Shown: one piece after another, positions 1 through 11,600 of the stretch
Numbering within the stretch: position 1 is the first letter of the stretch
Layout: each line of letters begins with the position of its first letter
Source of the DNA: Oreocharis arfaki
Lineage: Eukaryota > Chordata > Aves > Passeriformes > Paramythiidae
NCBI GenBank assembly: GCA_013398015.1
Contig: VZRR01005726.1
Location: forward strand, 296,738-360,737
Length of the DNA stretch: 64,000 bases
Direction: 5' to 3'
Position numbers and translations under genes: made by a program
The notes under the pieces: model-generated
What the model saw: the letters and a program-made list of their open reading frames with translations, nothing else
Told to the model about the DNA's origin: nothing
Database searches by the model: none

Positions 1-313
1 TAAATACAAGTATTTTGAGAACTGAAGAGTTTCAGTAGTATTTTGAGAATGGCACATGGAGCACAAAGCCTTGAAATATACCAAGAGAGGATGAAGAACT
101 CAAGTTACTCCTGTTCTGGAAAAGGACTATACATTTGGTCACTCTTAAGTGTACTGAGACAGATTTCAGTCAACAGTTTCATTCCAGGAGGAGGATAACC
201 AACATTATTTAACATTTGAAAGCCCTTAAGAGTGTTTTACTTGGCTGCATTACATATTTTGTTACAAGAGGGTGAAAACATGAAACCAAAGTGATGTTAT
301 GAGGTAGACTCAC

Positions 314-407
314 CTATAACGTGGCCTAGCAGCTCTAAACGATCAGCACCAAAAAAGAGATGAGGTTCCCCATCATGATGTGCCACCACAGCAGGCATTC
401 CAAATGC
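314..407 (-). CDS. GSTK1: GSTK1 exon 7
   Basis: 94 nt. Acceptor gaacag, donor gtgagt. It encodes AFGMPAVVAHHDG and then FFGADRLELLGHVIG. The leading AFG-x-P is the cis-proline loop of kappa transferases. The final exon, with any peroxisomal C-terminal tripeptide, is not in the window. Confidence 0.93.
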
Positions 408-3400
408 CTGTTCACACCATGGAGATGAAACAGCGAATGTTATAATGAGAGAATTTCTTGCAGACATATCATCAGTCTTCAGGAATAAATTCCAATAACC
501 TCTACTTTTTTTCCTCCCCTTCTTTTCACCTTCTTCATTCTTAAAGATAAGTCTAATGAGGCCATCAGAAAGTCGGTGACTCTCCAGAGCCAGTGTGCCC
601 CTTTTGAAGGAGCATAAAGAACAACCTGATTAATCCACAATTCTATTTCAAGTGCAGTAAATGATATCTCTTAGTACTGGTCCTGTCCTTGCTGTCCAGC
701 TGGAATGAGCTGAGTGGGTCAACCTTGTTTTCCCAGATGACTGTGAGATAAACCACCAACAGCAGTGAGGTGGCTTTCACACACTGAAAAACAAGGAGCA
801 CCCAGAAGAGATGGTCTATATAGTGCTTTCTGATCATCACCCTCATTGTTCCTTGCTTCCTTGTATTCTTAATAGGGAAGGAATGCATAGCTGTGAAGCC
901 CAATGCCATTGGAAACATCTCACCCCATATTTAATCGCTTCAGCTGTTGTCTCTTTCAGTCGGTCCTTCACTGTAGGGGATGAAATCATTTCAAGTGCCT
1001 TCTGGGAGAGCTCTGCTGAGAGCCCAGCCTGTCGGGCAACCTGAGAAAAGATGATATAATTAAGAGTACTCTAATAGTAAATATTCTAATTCCTACCCTG
1101 GTCTAATTAATTTAGTCTTCAGTATTATCACCTAAGGTCTATTGCCAAAAAAAATTCAAAATACACGTGAAGCACTTCTTACACAACTGTCTTGCTGTAT
1201 TCCCAACCTATTCATTATTTAACAACTCTCAGATACAAAGTAGAAGAGACATTTTAAATCTTCCAAGCCCCAAATCTGCACTTTTTTCTCCAGTAGTTCT
1301 GAAACCAAAGAAAAAAAAGAGACCCTTTGATACAATCACTCATCAGATAGCTTACAAAAAAACTCAGACTGGTGTTATGAAAAATAAAATCTCACTGTAC
1401 AAGCCTAGCAAGAGAGAAAGAGTTTGTGTGACAAATGTGGCCACATGGGATCTGTAAGTGACACTACATGAAAGACACTGTAAATCACAGAGGGTAAACA
1501 GTTGCTGATGTTACTGCTGTATCTTTTTTACCTCCCCTGTGCCTCTGCCACACAGGAATGAGACAAGGTAGCCAAATTTAAAGGTACAATGTTTATCTGG
1601 TAACACAATTACAAGTATGCCTTTTAATAAAGTATTTCACAGACAAAAAAAAAAAGGCAAAAAAAAATCTCCTTAACTTCATGCCATCTACCTGAATGTC
1701 ATGCCTTCTTTTTTCCAAAGGAAAAAAAAAAGAAATACAATACTGCATATGGACAAGTAATCCTGCTCATGCAGGTTTTAAATGACTCTTTCTTTCAATC
1801 ACTTTTTTTTGTTTAGCACCCCCATTTTCTTGTGCCTTCTCCTACTTACACATCAGGGAAATGAGGAACTGTTTTTGACTGTCCTTGAACAGGAGGTTAA
1901 ACAAGTGTACCACTGGACTAGAACAAAATGTTTGGTAGCCACAGTGTTTAGACTGCAGTGTTTACACAGTGACATCGTATCTGGTCCTCACTATTTCAGG
2001 GCAGAAAGAGTATTTAAGTGGGCTGGGGCAGAATACAGACTATACATTGCTGCTCTAGCAATTTATGTGAAGCTACTGCTCACTAAATAAAGACAAAAAA
2101 TACTAAGGAATTATTATCAAGTAAAAAAAGTTCAATTTTTCTGACTGATGTGTAAAATAAATTCACCTATGAAGACTCAGATGATTGGGTTGGGACCTCT
2201 CACCCTCCTTTGGATGACAAATTTCCAGAAGAGAGGAAAGTCTGGTGTTTGCTGTGGGAGTGAATTAAGACAGACACAAGCAGACCAGGGGACACCTGCC
2301 TCTCTGCTGGGGGGGATGCTTATTGGCTGCTAAACTGTGACTACATTAGAGATCTTTCTGAGTATGAAGTTTGTGGCACTGAAGTTCTGCATGTCCTTGC
2401 TTTATTTAAATAATGATGGATTCAGAGGCTGTGTGACAACATTCTGTATAGATTTATGTACTGGGTCTAGCTGGGATGGAGCTACTTTTCTTCACACAGC
2501 AGCTCCTATGGTTTTGTGTTTCAGATCTGTGACCAACACAATGCTGATAACATCCTAATTATTATAGCTCTTGATGAATGGTGTTTGCACAGTGTTGAGG
2601 CAGTCTCTGGTTCTCACTCTCTCCCCACAGTGAATAAATTGAGGCTTCACCAGAGGCTGGGAGATGACCTGAACTAACCAAAGAGATAGACCATGCTCAG
2701 CAGTAATTGGTGAGGAGGGTGTTTAGGGAGGGTCACCTTTTTCTTGTGAACTGGCTGAGCATCGGTCTACGTGTAGGAGGTGGTTCTTTGTTTTCTTTCA
2801 CTCTTCCACTTCTCTTTTGCTTATTATTGCATGTTTATCTCAACCCACAGTTTTTCTGGCTTTTATTCTTCTTTTCCCCTGTCCTCCTGGGCAGTGGGAG
2901 GAAGCAAGTGAGTACCTGTGTGGTACCCCACTTTAATTATATCCTTCAAATCTTGCTTCTTAAAAAGGCAAAATGCAAACATTTGCTGAAATTTTGGTTA
3001 AAAAGCTGCACTAAGATGAAGCTGAAGTGCAAGGGCTAGACTTGGGAGGAATAGCAAGACTGCAAGTGTCAGATTTCAACTAGGGACATTGGACAGGAGA
3101 GATTCGTCATGGACAATTCCTCTCTTTTCTTCATATTCCAAGAACTTATCAAATAGTGTAGAAAAAGGAGAGCCCTTCAAGAGGATCTCCCTGGTATACT
3201 AACTTACCTGCCATCACAGCTTTTACTGTAATAAACAAAATTGAAACAGCAAAAGAAAATACATCAATAGTATAATTTCCAGGCATATAAAAGGGAAATA
3301 CAGCACTGAAAATAATAGAAAACCTGACTCCAAGACTCCAAGGAAAGTCAACTTCACCAAGTGGTGCATTTCACCTGGAAATTTCATATAGCAGCAATAC

Positions 3401-6196
3401 CTCAATGCATTCTGCAGAAACTGTTCATACTTTCATGACTGTTAATAAAACAGTATCAACAGATAACTCATTATCCAGCCTGGGTATCTTGCTACATGAA
3501 TTAACCAAAAAAACTAGCTTCTGGTTCTGAGTGTCATGCAAAGCATGACAAGAAAAAAAACCCCAAAACATTCAAAACAAAGCTACAAGGGAAATTAAAT
3601 CCATTTTTTTCTATCTGAAATGCTTTAATCTTCCAAGTGTTCATTTGACTGAGCTGTCCTTATGTCTATTACTGATCCAAGTCATCTGTAAGAATCTCTA
3701 TCAGAAATGTAGAAGCACCGAGAAAAAGGAAACACTTACAGCCAATATGTTCTCTGGCTGACTGATATCTTGATGCTGGTGAAAGAATAAAATAAGTAAA
3801 TCAGTATTTAAGAAACAAAAGCTCAGCTCTGGACTTAAAAGCAAGTTTTCTAAGAAAACACATATAAACCCAATAGTAGCTGCTGGAGAAATTACCTCAG
3901 AAAAGGTCTTAAGTCACCTAATCTATGAATGTATTAAAGTGTTTTCTGATATGAACCACTGATCCACTCAGCCTGTTGGACCCACCATACATACCTAAAA
4001 GAAAGCAAATTAAGCTGACTATAAGCTAATTCTTTTCAAAGTGGCTCCTGAACCACTGTGACCTTAAGTTCCTGTCATGACTTCTCATTTAAAAACATTT
4101 TCTTCCTCGTGCTGGAATTCCACATTTGAATGATGTGGGACAGAAAGGGTGACAAGAAAGGGTCAAGAAGTTGGCTGCATAAAATACTGACCTGTGACCA
4201 AAAGTGCATCCAGAACTCCCTAGATAAGGGTTCCAGGTACTGTGGGTTTGTCATGTCAATGGCTGTGACAAAGCGCATGGCCGCCAGACTGCCTGGATTC
4301 GTGGGGAGACGGAGAAACACTGAGACAAAGCACAGGAGCAGGAGCAGGGGTGGTCTGCACGAGTGCCACCTAAGAACAGTGTGATCTCCCCTGTGACAGT
4401 CCTGAGAAACCCACAGTCTGTACAGTAAAGCTCATGCTGAGCCCCACTTATCTCCCGTGCTAGTTTTATTCACAGCTATATTCCTCGAGAAACACCTTCC
4501 ATGGCTTAGAATGCACAGACTTCATACTGCTCACAGGTTCAGGAAAAGGCTGCACACAGGGAATTCATCCTCACCTTTACTGAGAGGGAGAACTCGAACC
4601 AGAAGTGCTAGGGATGAGAAATACCGGCTAAGCTAAGACTCTTCCTTACTTGTAGCAAAGAAGCTCTGGATCTCATCTCTGGTGACGTGCACAGGCACCT
4701 GGTAGTATTTTGCCATCCTTTTTATATCCTTCAGCATGTACTCTGCACGCTTTGGTAGCATTGCTGGTGGCTTGTTACCTATTAGGAAAAAGTTCTGTTG
4801 AGATTTCCAACTGTATTATAATGACACTGGACAAATTATGCCTCATGCATACATGTGCCTAAGGAAGAGTATAATTCCATAGTATAATTTTATAGTATAA
4901 TTTCATATTGGCTTACTGAAACATACTTAGCTTTTCCAAAGATAATGCTATGATTTAAACATGGTTTATTACAGTTTTGCACAACTAGCCCTTTAAGATA
5001 GCTGAAACAGTTTTAAACCAAGGTATAAGTCATTCAGACAGATGACCTAATGCATGGGTAAACCGATGTAAAGACTTGTTAATTCATGATTCAGGAGTTA
5101 TAAGTCTTGGTTATCTAATTAAGGCCATGAGTACTGTTTCAGGACATCCTTGTATCCTTCCTACATATTACAGAGTGCAAGTGTTCCACAAATTAGTTCT
5201 GGTTTAAAATCTAACTCTAGGAAAACACTCCATATATAATTTATCATTATTATATTTTAGAACTGATGAACTTTGGCACAGGCTGTCAGTGTAGTTGCAA
5301 CAGTCCTTGTGACTAATTTCTCAACCGCTCTGGAGCTCCACAATCCTAGAGTTACTTTGTTAGCGGTGCCAAAACTTAGTTTAGAGCTGGCTCTGCATGA
5401 GCTCTGCACACACCAAGGGCCTGCGCACTAGTGCTGTGCTAGTGAAGAAGGTATTTCCCTGCAGTGCTGATCTCCGTGTACTCCATACCCGTTTGTTGCA
5501 TTATGCCACCAAGCAAAGCTGGACGGAAGCGCAGGTCAATATTCCAGATGTGCTGGTACCGGCAGAGAACCTGCAACATGAAAGAGCAGTGATGGATTCA
5601 CAGTCAGAGATGTCGACAGAGCCGTGTGCAGCTAACGCAGGAAATAAACACTGCAGATAAATCCTTTCCTATTGTATTACGGCTAGTCCTAAAGCCTTTT
5701 CTGGATGCTGCCAGAGAACTCTGATGTCAGAAAAACCAATGGGTCTCTATTCGTGTCACGACTATCCAAGTCTAAGCAGGGGTAAGTAAGGGCAAGATCA
5801 GGCTCATGAATGGACGCTCGCACTTGTTAAACATGAAAACCATCCCCTAAGCAAAATGCTCAGCACTAACTCCTACACTGCCGTTTGGCTCCGACACGCT
5901 TGCCTGGTGTCCCTGGATTTCAACACGCGAGAGAGAAGCCCAGGCACCCCTCAGAGGTGAGAGAAAAAGTAACTGCGCGGCGGGAAGGGCACTGCCTGCA
6001 GCCGGCTGGGCGAGCTGTCCTTGAGCGGCCCTTCCGAAGGGGAGGGGGCGACGGGACCGGCGGGGCGCCAGAGCCGCTCGGGCACCGCGGAGACCCGGGA
6101 GGGGCTTCCCTGCCTCTGCCGCCCCTTCACCTCAAACGCCAGCCAGGAGTACGGCGAGATCACATCGTAAAACAGCTCCACGAGTATCCGGCCCAT
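314..6196 (-). CDS. GSTK1: Glutathione S-transferase kappa 1, 7 of about 8 exons (3' end outside window)
   Basis: Kappa-class glutathione transferase: a thioredoxin-fold/DsbA-like enzyme of mitochondria and peroxisomes that conjugates or reduces substrates with glutathione. Coding exons in gene order are 6131-6196, 5489-5570, 4650-4778, 4192-4319, 3740-3775, 924-1040 and 314-407. All have GT/AG borders and matching phases, giving 217 codons; the family is about 226 residues, so only a short last exon is missing off the left edge. The protein starts MGRILVELFYDVISPYSW; the SPYSW serine (residue 14) matches the glutathione-contacting serine of the family. Further family blocks are RYQHIWNIDLRFRPALLGG, GNKPPAMLPKRAEYM, SLAAMRFVTAIDM, REFWMHFWSQ and AFGMPAVVAH. 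The start ATG lies in a CpG island. The neighbouring receptor gene is on the same strand upstream. Identity is secure from sequence and from synteny with human 7q35. Confidence 0.95.
924..1040 (-). CDS. GSTK1: GSTK1 exon 6
   Basis: 117 nt, 39 codons, phase 0 at both ends. It encodes VARQAGLSAELSQKALEMIS followed by VKDRLKETTAEAIKYG. The acceptor is tctcag and the donor gtgaga follows a glycine codon. Confidence 0.93.
3740..3775 (-). CDS. GSTK1: GSTK1 exon 5 (36 nt)
   Basis: A short in-frame exon, HQDISQPENILA, phase 0 at both ends, with acceptor accag and donor gtaagt. It matches the human NEDITEPQSILA block, so a gene finder could easily miss it. Confidence 0.9.
4192..4319 (-). CDS. GSTK1: GSTK1 exon 4
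   Basis: 128 nt. Acceptor ctcag, donor gtcagt. It encodes a helical segment with SLAAMRFVTAIDM and REFWMHFWSQ, matching the human SAMRFLTAVN and RELWMRVWS blocks. Confidence 0.93.
4650..4778 (-). CDS. GSTK1: GSTK1 exon 3
   Basis: 129 nt. It begins by completing Gly and then reads NKPPAMLPKRAEYM, the conserved GNKPP glutathione-pocket block. The donor is gtaagg. Confidence 0.93.
5489..5570 (-). CDS. GSTK1: GSTK1 exon 2
   Basis: 82 nt. The acceptor is ttgcag and the donor gtatgg. It encodes VLCRYQHIWNIDLRFRP and then a GGIM segment. It leaves in phase 1, and the next exon completes a glycine codon. Confidence 0.93.
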
Positions 6197-6520
6197 GCTG
6201 ACGCCGTGCTGTTCCGTGCCGTGCCGCCGCTCCCCAGCGCCCGGCGGCCGCGCACCGCCCCGGACAGGGAGCGGGAGCGGCAGTGGGGCGGTGCTTCCTC
6301 CCGCCGGCTGGAGCCTCCGCCACCGCCCCTCCGGCTCCGCTTCTCCGCAGCTGCTGCTCGCTCGGCCCGGCCGTGCGGGTGGCTTCGCTGCCTCTCCGCC
6401 GAATCCCAGCCCAGGAGGAAGAGGAGGGGTGGGATCACAGCGGGGCTGGAGGGAACCTGTGCCCTTGTCCATGGCGAGACCGGGGAAGAGCGGGCTCCCG
6501 AGGAGGGAACCCGGGAGCTG
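5880..6520. promoter_or_regulatory. CpG island at the GSTK1 5' end
   Basis: A strongly GC- and CpG-rich block surrounds the GSTK1 start codon, while flanking DNA is AT-rich. This is the usual appearance of a vertebrate housekeeping promoter. Long open frames on both strands here come from the base composition. Confidence 0.75.
6131..6196 (-). CDS. GSTK1: GSTK1 exon 1 (start codon)
   Basis: 66 nt, 22 codons, phase 0 exit. It encodes the N-terminal beta strand and the SPYSW active-site turn. The donor gtgaag follows a GAG codon. The ATG is at 6194-6196 in very GC-rich DNA. Confidence 0.93.
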
Positions 6521-6529
6521 ACTCAGCGG

Positions 6530-7734
6530 AGCAGTCCAGCATGTTTTCCCGGGAGCACGGCTTCCCTGCCGGATCAGCCAGCGATTTACGTGCCACTGGT
6601 CCTTTTATCCCCCTACCCTCCATGTTCTCACACTTGTTCCTCCTCCATTCACCTAAGCCCTTTCCTCTCCCCACCTTTGATTCCTCCCCTGCCCATCCCA
6701 CAAGAAGTCCTTTGCAATCCCGAAACACTCTCCTTTTGCCACGGCTCCCTCCCCCGCGCAGCAGCCCCTGAAAGTCCTGGATGTGATCTGGAACGCTCTC
6801 CTTGATCCCTCCTCTGGCTGTAATCTTGATTTTTTAACAAAGCAGCTTTCTGAATTATGAGTAACTTTAACTCAAGAATGAAAAATCTGAACTGCCAACA
6901 GCAGTTTGTGGCCCATCGCTGAAGTCTTTATTAACACCTGAGTACCGGGCAGTGAGCCAATCGTTAAAAAAAGATTTGGGAGAGAGTTGGGAAACTTAAG
7001 TGTGAAGTCTTTACCAGGCATAGTGGTGGCAAAAAAGAATGAATGAGTGACTGAATAAAAATTCTGTTTAGAATAATTGGTAGGGCTTCTCCGAAGGGAA
7101 ATCCTGCCTTACGTTTTTCTCAAGTGGTCAAAAGTACTGCAGTGTGACTTTTAGAGCTCGTATAAGTCACTGCCTCAGGCATCCTCTGGGGTCTGTGGAT
7201 TCCTCTCTTCAGGTCACTGGAGCCTATGGATGTGACTGCTGCTTTCCCATGTGCTGATTCAGTCAGTAGTAAGGCTGAGTGTGTGTCCCAGAGAGATAAA
7301 TAAGTACACACAGAGACGACTCCAACACAGCTGGCTACACAGGCTACAACAAGCACTGCTGCCTGTAACCCCACTCACAAACAACTTCCTTTTGTAGCTG
7401 TTTTTTTTTAAAGTTTGAAAGATGGATTTGTAATGAGCGCAGCTGTAGCCTGGATCTCTTGGGTTTCATCCTGTATGCATCTGTTTTCATCCTTTAGAAC
7501 AGAAATTTTGCCTGCTAGATCTCATAGTTAAGCCATGTTACATCTTTTATTAATCTTGTGTTGTTAATATGCTTTTAATCTAATTACTCCAGTTATCCTA
7601 AAAATTTCCTTGCATGGATCCCATTCAGGTGCAGACAGAATGCTGTGAGAGTTTGGCTACAAATTTTAACACATTCCCAATATCAGTCCACTTGTCACAT
7701 TGAGGATTATATACCCCACTCACTTGGAGAGCAC
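6530..7734. other. Intergenic spacer between GSTK1 and the SRCR receptor gene
   Basis: No gene is supported. A minus-strand frame at 7120-7374 has a hydrophobic start but no recognisable homology. AATAAA in minus sense at 7546-7551 could serve the receptor's alternative last exon. Confidence 0.5.
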
Positions 7735-7844
7735 TCAGCTCAACTGGATCATGCCAATGACATCAGTTGTTGCCATCTCTGAGTCCTCAGGGATTCCTTC
7801 TTCCTGGTCACTGCCTGGTGCACCTGGAGAGGAGAAGTTCTGTC
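7735..7844 (-). CDS. Possible alternative last exon of the SRCR receptor
   Basis: After an acceptor tacacag the frame that fits the phase-1 donor at 10404 reads GQNFSSPGAPGSDQEEGIPE and continues DSEMATTDVIGMIQLS to a TGA at 7735-7737. The acidic, Ser/Pro-rich composition resembles the other tail exons, but it lacks tyrosine. It would replace exon 16 and use the AATAAA at 7546-7551. The acceptor's pyrimidine tract is mediocre; chance is possible. Confidence 0.4.
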
Positions 7845-7954
7845 CTGTGTAGATAGTTCTGACAGGAATAAATAGCCTGCTACAGATTTTTCTGGTATAG
7901 AATCGGTTGCCCCTGTCAGTTTCTGCTGCCTTTTCCTGTTCCTTGCAAACACTC

Positions 7955-7960
7955 TTTATT
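7955..7960 (-). terminator. Candidate polyadenylation signal of the SRCR receptor
   Basis: AATAAA in minus sense about 0.6 kb after the stop codon at 8555. It is the first clear canonical hexamer downstream. Confidence 0.4.
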
Positions 7961-8554
7961 TCTGTATTCCCAGTTTTTCTCTTAGCCAAGAAAAGTAGAT
8001 CACATGATGCAGTTAAATCCCATGAGTATGTTTCCCTCCTGTGCCTCACAGCACGCCTGCAGCACACCTGTCAGGTCTTGTTGATATTGCTGCAGAAGCA
8101 ATCAGCAAGAATTACTTTCTCAAAGACTTGGCTGAAACAGAATTTTTATGATTTTCTTGCAGTTCAGTCTTAATTTCTAATAACCCCCAGAAAGCTGTCC
8201 CATGTATCTGGGAGGAAAAGCATAAATTTGAGATCTTTGGGCAGTTTCTAATAATAAAATATCATAATTTAAAAAATTAACTCAGTAAAAAAATAATTTA
8301 AATGAAGGCATTTAAAAATAAAAGCAAAAAGTGCCCAGTAGGTCTTAGCAACAAGAAACTATAAAAGAAATTTGAAAGATTTTAACAGCCATGCTTGTTT
8401 ATCTTCTAAGTATGTAATCACTTCTCTACAAATAGACCAAACTTATGCAAACTACTCCTAAAAGCAGGTTGTTCTGGTTCTACTAGTGCAGGATTAGCAT
8501 TTTATAAACAGTGATGTATTTCCAGAAGAAGTCAGTACAGCTCAGCAGTCTCTA

Positions 8555-8652
8555 TCAGTGTCGCAGCTCTTCAATGTCGTCATAGCCTGTGTCTTCAGGA
8601 GCAGGGGATGAAGATGTCTCAGCCTCAGAGGTCCTGTTTCTAGGAGTCCAGT
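8555..8652 (-). CDS. SRCR receptor exon 16: last coding exon, GYDDIEEL, stop
   Basis: 98 nt after acceptor tttcag. It encodes a Ser/Pro/Glu-rich segment ending SPAPEDTGYDDIEELRH and stop (TGA, 8555-8557). A minus-sense AATAAA at 7955-7960 lies about 0.6 kb downstream as a possible polyA signal. Confidence 0.82.
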
Positions 8653-11600
8653 CTGAAAACATGAAGGGAAGAACACTGGGATAGATAAATGCACATCCTG
8701 TATGTATTGCCTCTGGGTGGTTGTGCAGCTGTCAGTCATCTCTTCCTGAAATTAGAACCTAAGTTCTGTTTTATGAGTGACTGTGAAAGACCTGAGAAAT
8801 GCTTATGTCACTCTGCCTTCTGCATTGTGTATACATATGCAAGGATCGAGCTTTATGTACAATGTTAAAATGAATATATTCATGGGCTGCTAAAAAAAAA
8901 ATCTCTAATGTCTCTCTAGTTACTCTGAGTCCTATATTTTGATTACTTTTCTGTGTCTCCAATAGGCCAGAAATATTTATCACTACTCCAAAAAGCTGAG
9001 TTGAGATCAGAAGTTGTTCCACAGTTATATTAAATGAATAGATAAAGCAAATTCTATCTTAAATATTTTTTGGTAATTCTTTCTGGATTTGATGGACCGA
9101 CCTGAAAAAAATTAGTGCTAGGTTAAAAACCTATCTGAATCCATCCTCCAGGTACTATCCACTGTCTTTAAGAACTCACAGAGAACAGGCTCTGAAAGAC
9201 TGAGAAAATTGGGCAGCGCATCCTTATTTTTAAGCTGGTATGTGTGGGAGAAGAAATAGGATTAGGAGTTACAGAAAGTTCAAGTTCAGAAATATAAGAG
9301 AGCAAATAAACTACTTGTAAGGAGACAGGAGCAAAAGAACAAACAGTCAGATAAAAGATTACATGAATTTATGAAAAATAATCCCCTGTAGTTGAATCTG
9401 ATTTTTCTTTTTGATTATCTAAGAGTCCTTTTATAGGGGAGTGGAACACATTGTCATTTAACTCACACACAAGAAATTTTTATACATACACTAGAGAAAT
9501 ATAGCCTAACCCAAACCACTGTAGACTGGGTACAAATTCAGTCAAAAGTAGTATACTAAGTGTAGCTCACTGCAACTGATAAGATTCTTTGGCACCCCTA
9601 AATACAACTAAATAGTTTTCTTCAGCCCTAAGATAAAAGACACATATTCTTGTTATGTTTTCCAGATGACAACATGCTATACTATAATTCAAGTGATCCT
9701 GGCAAAGTTTTGATGAACACAGAATGAGATCTGATAAGGACACATAGAAGGCTACAGATAAAGGGAGTAAAAAGTCAACTCCATAATTTGAAAGATCCAT
9801 GTCTAATAATATGTAGTATTTTACAGAGCAGGATTTGAAGCTGCATCAGACATTGAGCATTCTCAAGAGTGTCTTGTAGTTGGAAAAAAGGGAAGTATCA
9901 CACTAGCATCCTTAAACAGAAGGATATGCTGTAAGAAAGACAAGCTGGTCCTTCTGCTCTACCTTACACTAGTAAGAGCTCAGTACCATGGTGTAGAGAA
10001 ATACTGTAAAATTTTGGTTTTCAAACAATTTTTGAAAGATATGGACCTACTGACAGACTGAGTGGAGACACATCACGAGCAGAGTACAGTCTGCAAGGCT
10101 CGAGTAGGGAGTTGACTAATTTAGGTTGTGGCTGTGTAGAGAAACAAAATACTGAACAGAACTGAGGAGAGGTGTGTGAACAAACTGTTATCAGTCTTCA
10201 AGTACTTAAAAGGCTGTTACAAAGATGACTGCTACCCTCTGTCCCCATGCTCATTCTAGTAAGAGGAAACAATTTTAACTTGCAGCAGTGGAAACTTCGG
10301 TTGGGTTGGCCACAGGCAAGAATTTTATGGCTGTAAGGGAAGCAGAGCATGGGTATAGATAGCTGGCTGTAAGAACAGAACAGCACTGCTCTTCTAGGCT
10401 TACCTGTCTGTGAATCCTTGTTTCTGTCACTTTCTTCATGGATCCCAATGATTTCCTGTTCGTTCTGCCCGGAAAGAGAAGCATCTCTAGGTCCAGGAGC
10501 TTCTGTCACATCATCATAGCCATCTTCCAGGGCATTTTCAGGCAGTGGAGAGGTCTCTGGAACAGTACAGGTATTAACTATAGCAGGGAGAGATCTTCCA
10601 CTAGGGAAAGCAGCAGCTGATAATCCAGCAACACAGGGCTGTAGTACTGATATGTCTGTGCTGAACTGAAATCCATCCCTCAGAGAACGTTAGTGTGCGC
10701 AGCTTTATTGCATGCACACATGCCTACAAATAATACATGTGTAAACATAAATCAAAGCACTCCTGTTTCACTTTTTACCTAGAAATTGATATTCAATCTG
10801 AATATGAGAAAGAGAAATTATTTAGACTAATTATCTTCTTTGTAGGCACTTCAAAACAAGTAAGGAAAAGCTTTTAGTTTATTTTTAACTAAAAAAAGTC
10901 CTTAATATAAGAAAAGCAATAGAAAATAAAGACATGGTGCCATAGACTCTGGGATGTGGGTAACTGAGGTCCAAAACTGCTTGTGTCTTTGGCAGTTATC
11001 TCTTGGACATCACGCAATAGCTAAGAGAGCTTTTTGATCAGCTCTAGGAAAATGCAGTTCTTCTCCAAACACTTGCTCTGCTTCAGTTTTTTCAAATTAA
11101 AAAAAAAAAAACAACAACCAAACCAAACCAACTCCCCCCAAAAACTCCCACAGCTAGGAATTTGGATTTTCTTCAGATCACTTGTATTTTTTTCAGATCA
11201 CTTGTATTCTTTCCAGATCACTGGGATTAAAATTCCCTAATTAGCTCAAATCATATTCCAGTGTTCCTATTTGTTCTTATGTCTTTCTTCTGTTTTAATT
11301 CTCCCCATTTGCCTCAGAAATAAGGCAACAGTTGACAAGATACTACAGTTGCTATGTTGTCTGCGAAAAGCAGTTGTCAAATTGTTGTACTCATGTGACT
11401 GGATCCTGTGAAGTGTGTGCAAAATCACCAGCAAACATTTATTTTGGATTTCTCATGTATCAGGGGAAACTAGCACTTGTATATTAGATCATATGACACT
11501 CTTCCACTACAGGAGTTACACAGAAAATTTTGGCTCACATCAAAACATCACTAGCACATGAAGTGAAAGTTCGATCATTCGTAATGCTTTGGATATTAAG

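Noticed and set aside
5885..6805. 306-codon open frame on the plus strand over the GSTK1 promoter, plus several overlapping frames on both strands
   Set aside because: CpG-island composition removes stop codons; the text is Pro/Arg/Gly-rich with no domain, and the minus-strand GSTK1 exon 1 explains the only conserved part.
7120..7374. 84-codon minus-strand frame with a hydrophobic N-terminal stretch, considered as a small membrane protein such as TMEM139
   Set aside because: No resemblance to TMEM139, and synteny would place that gene on the other side of GSTK1. No convincing splice or promoter context.
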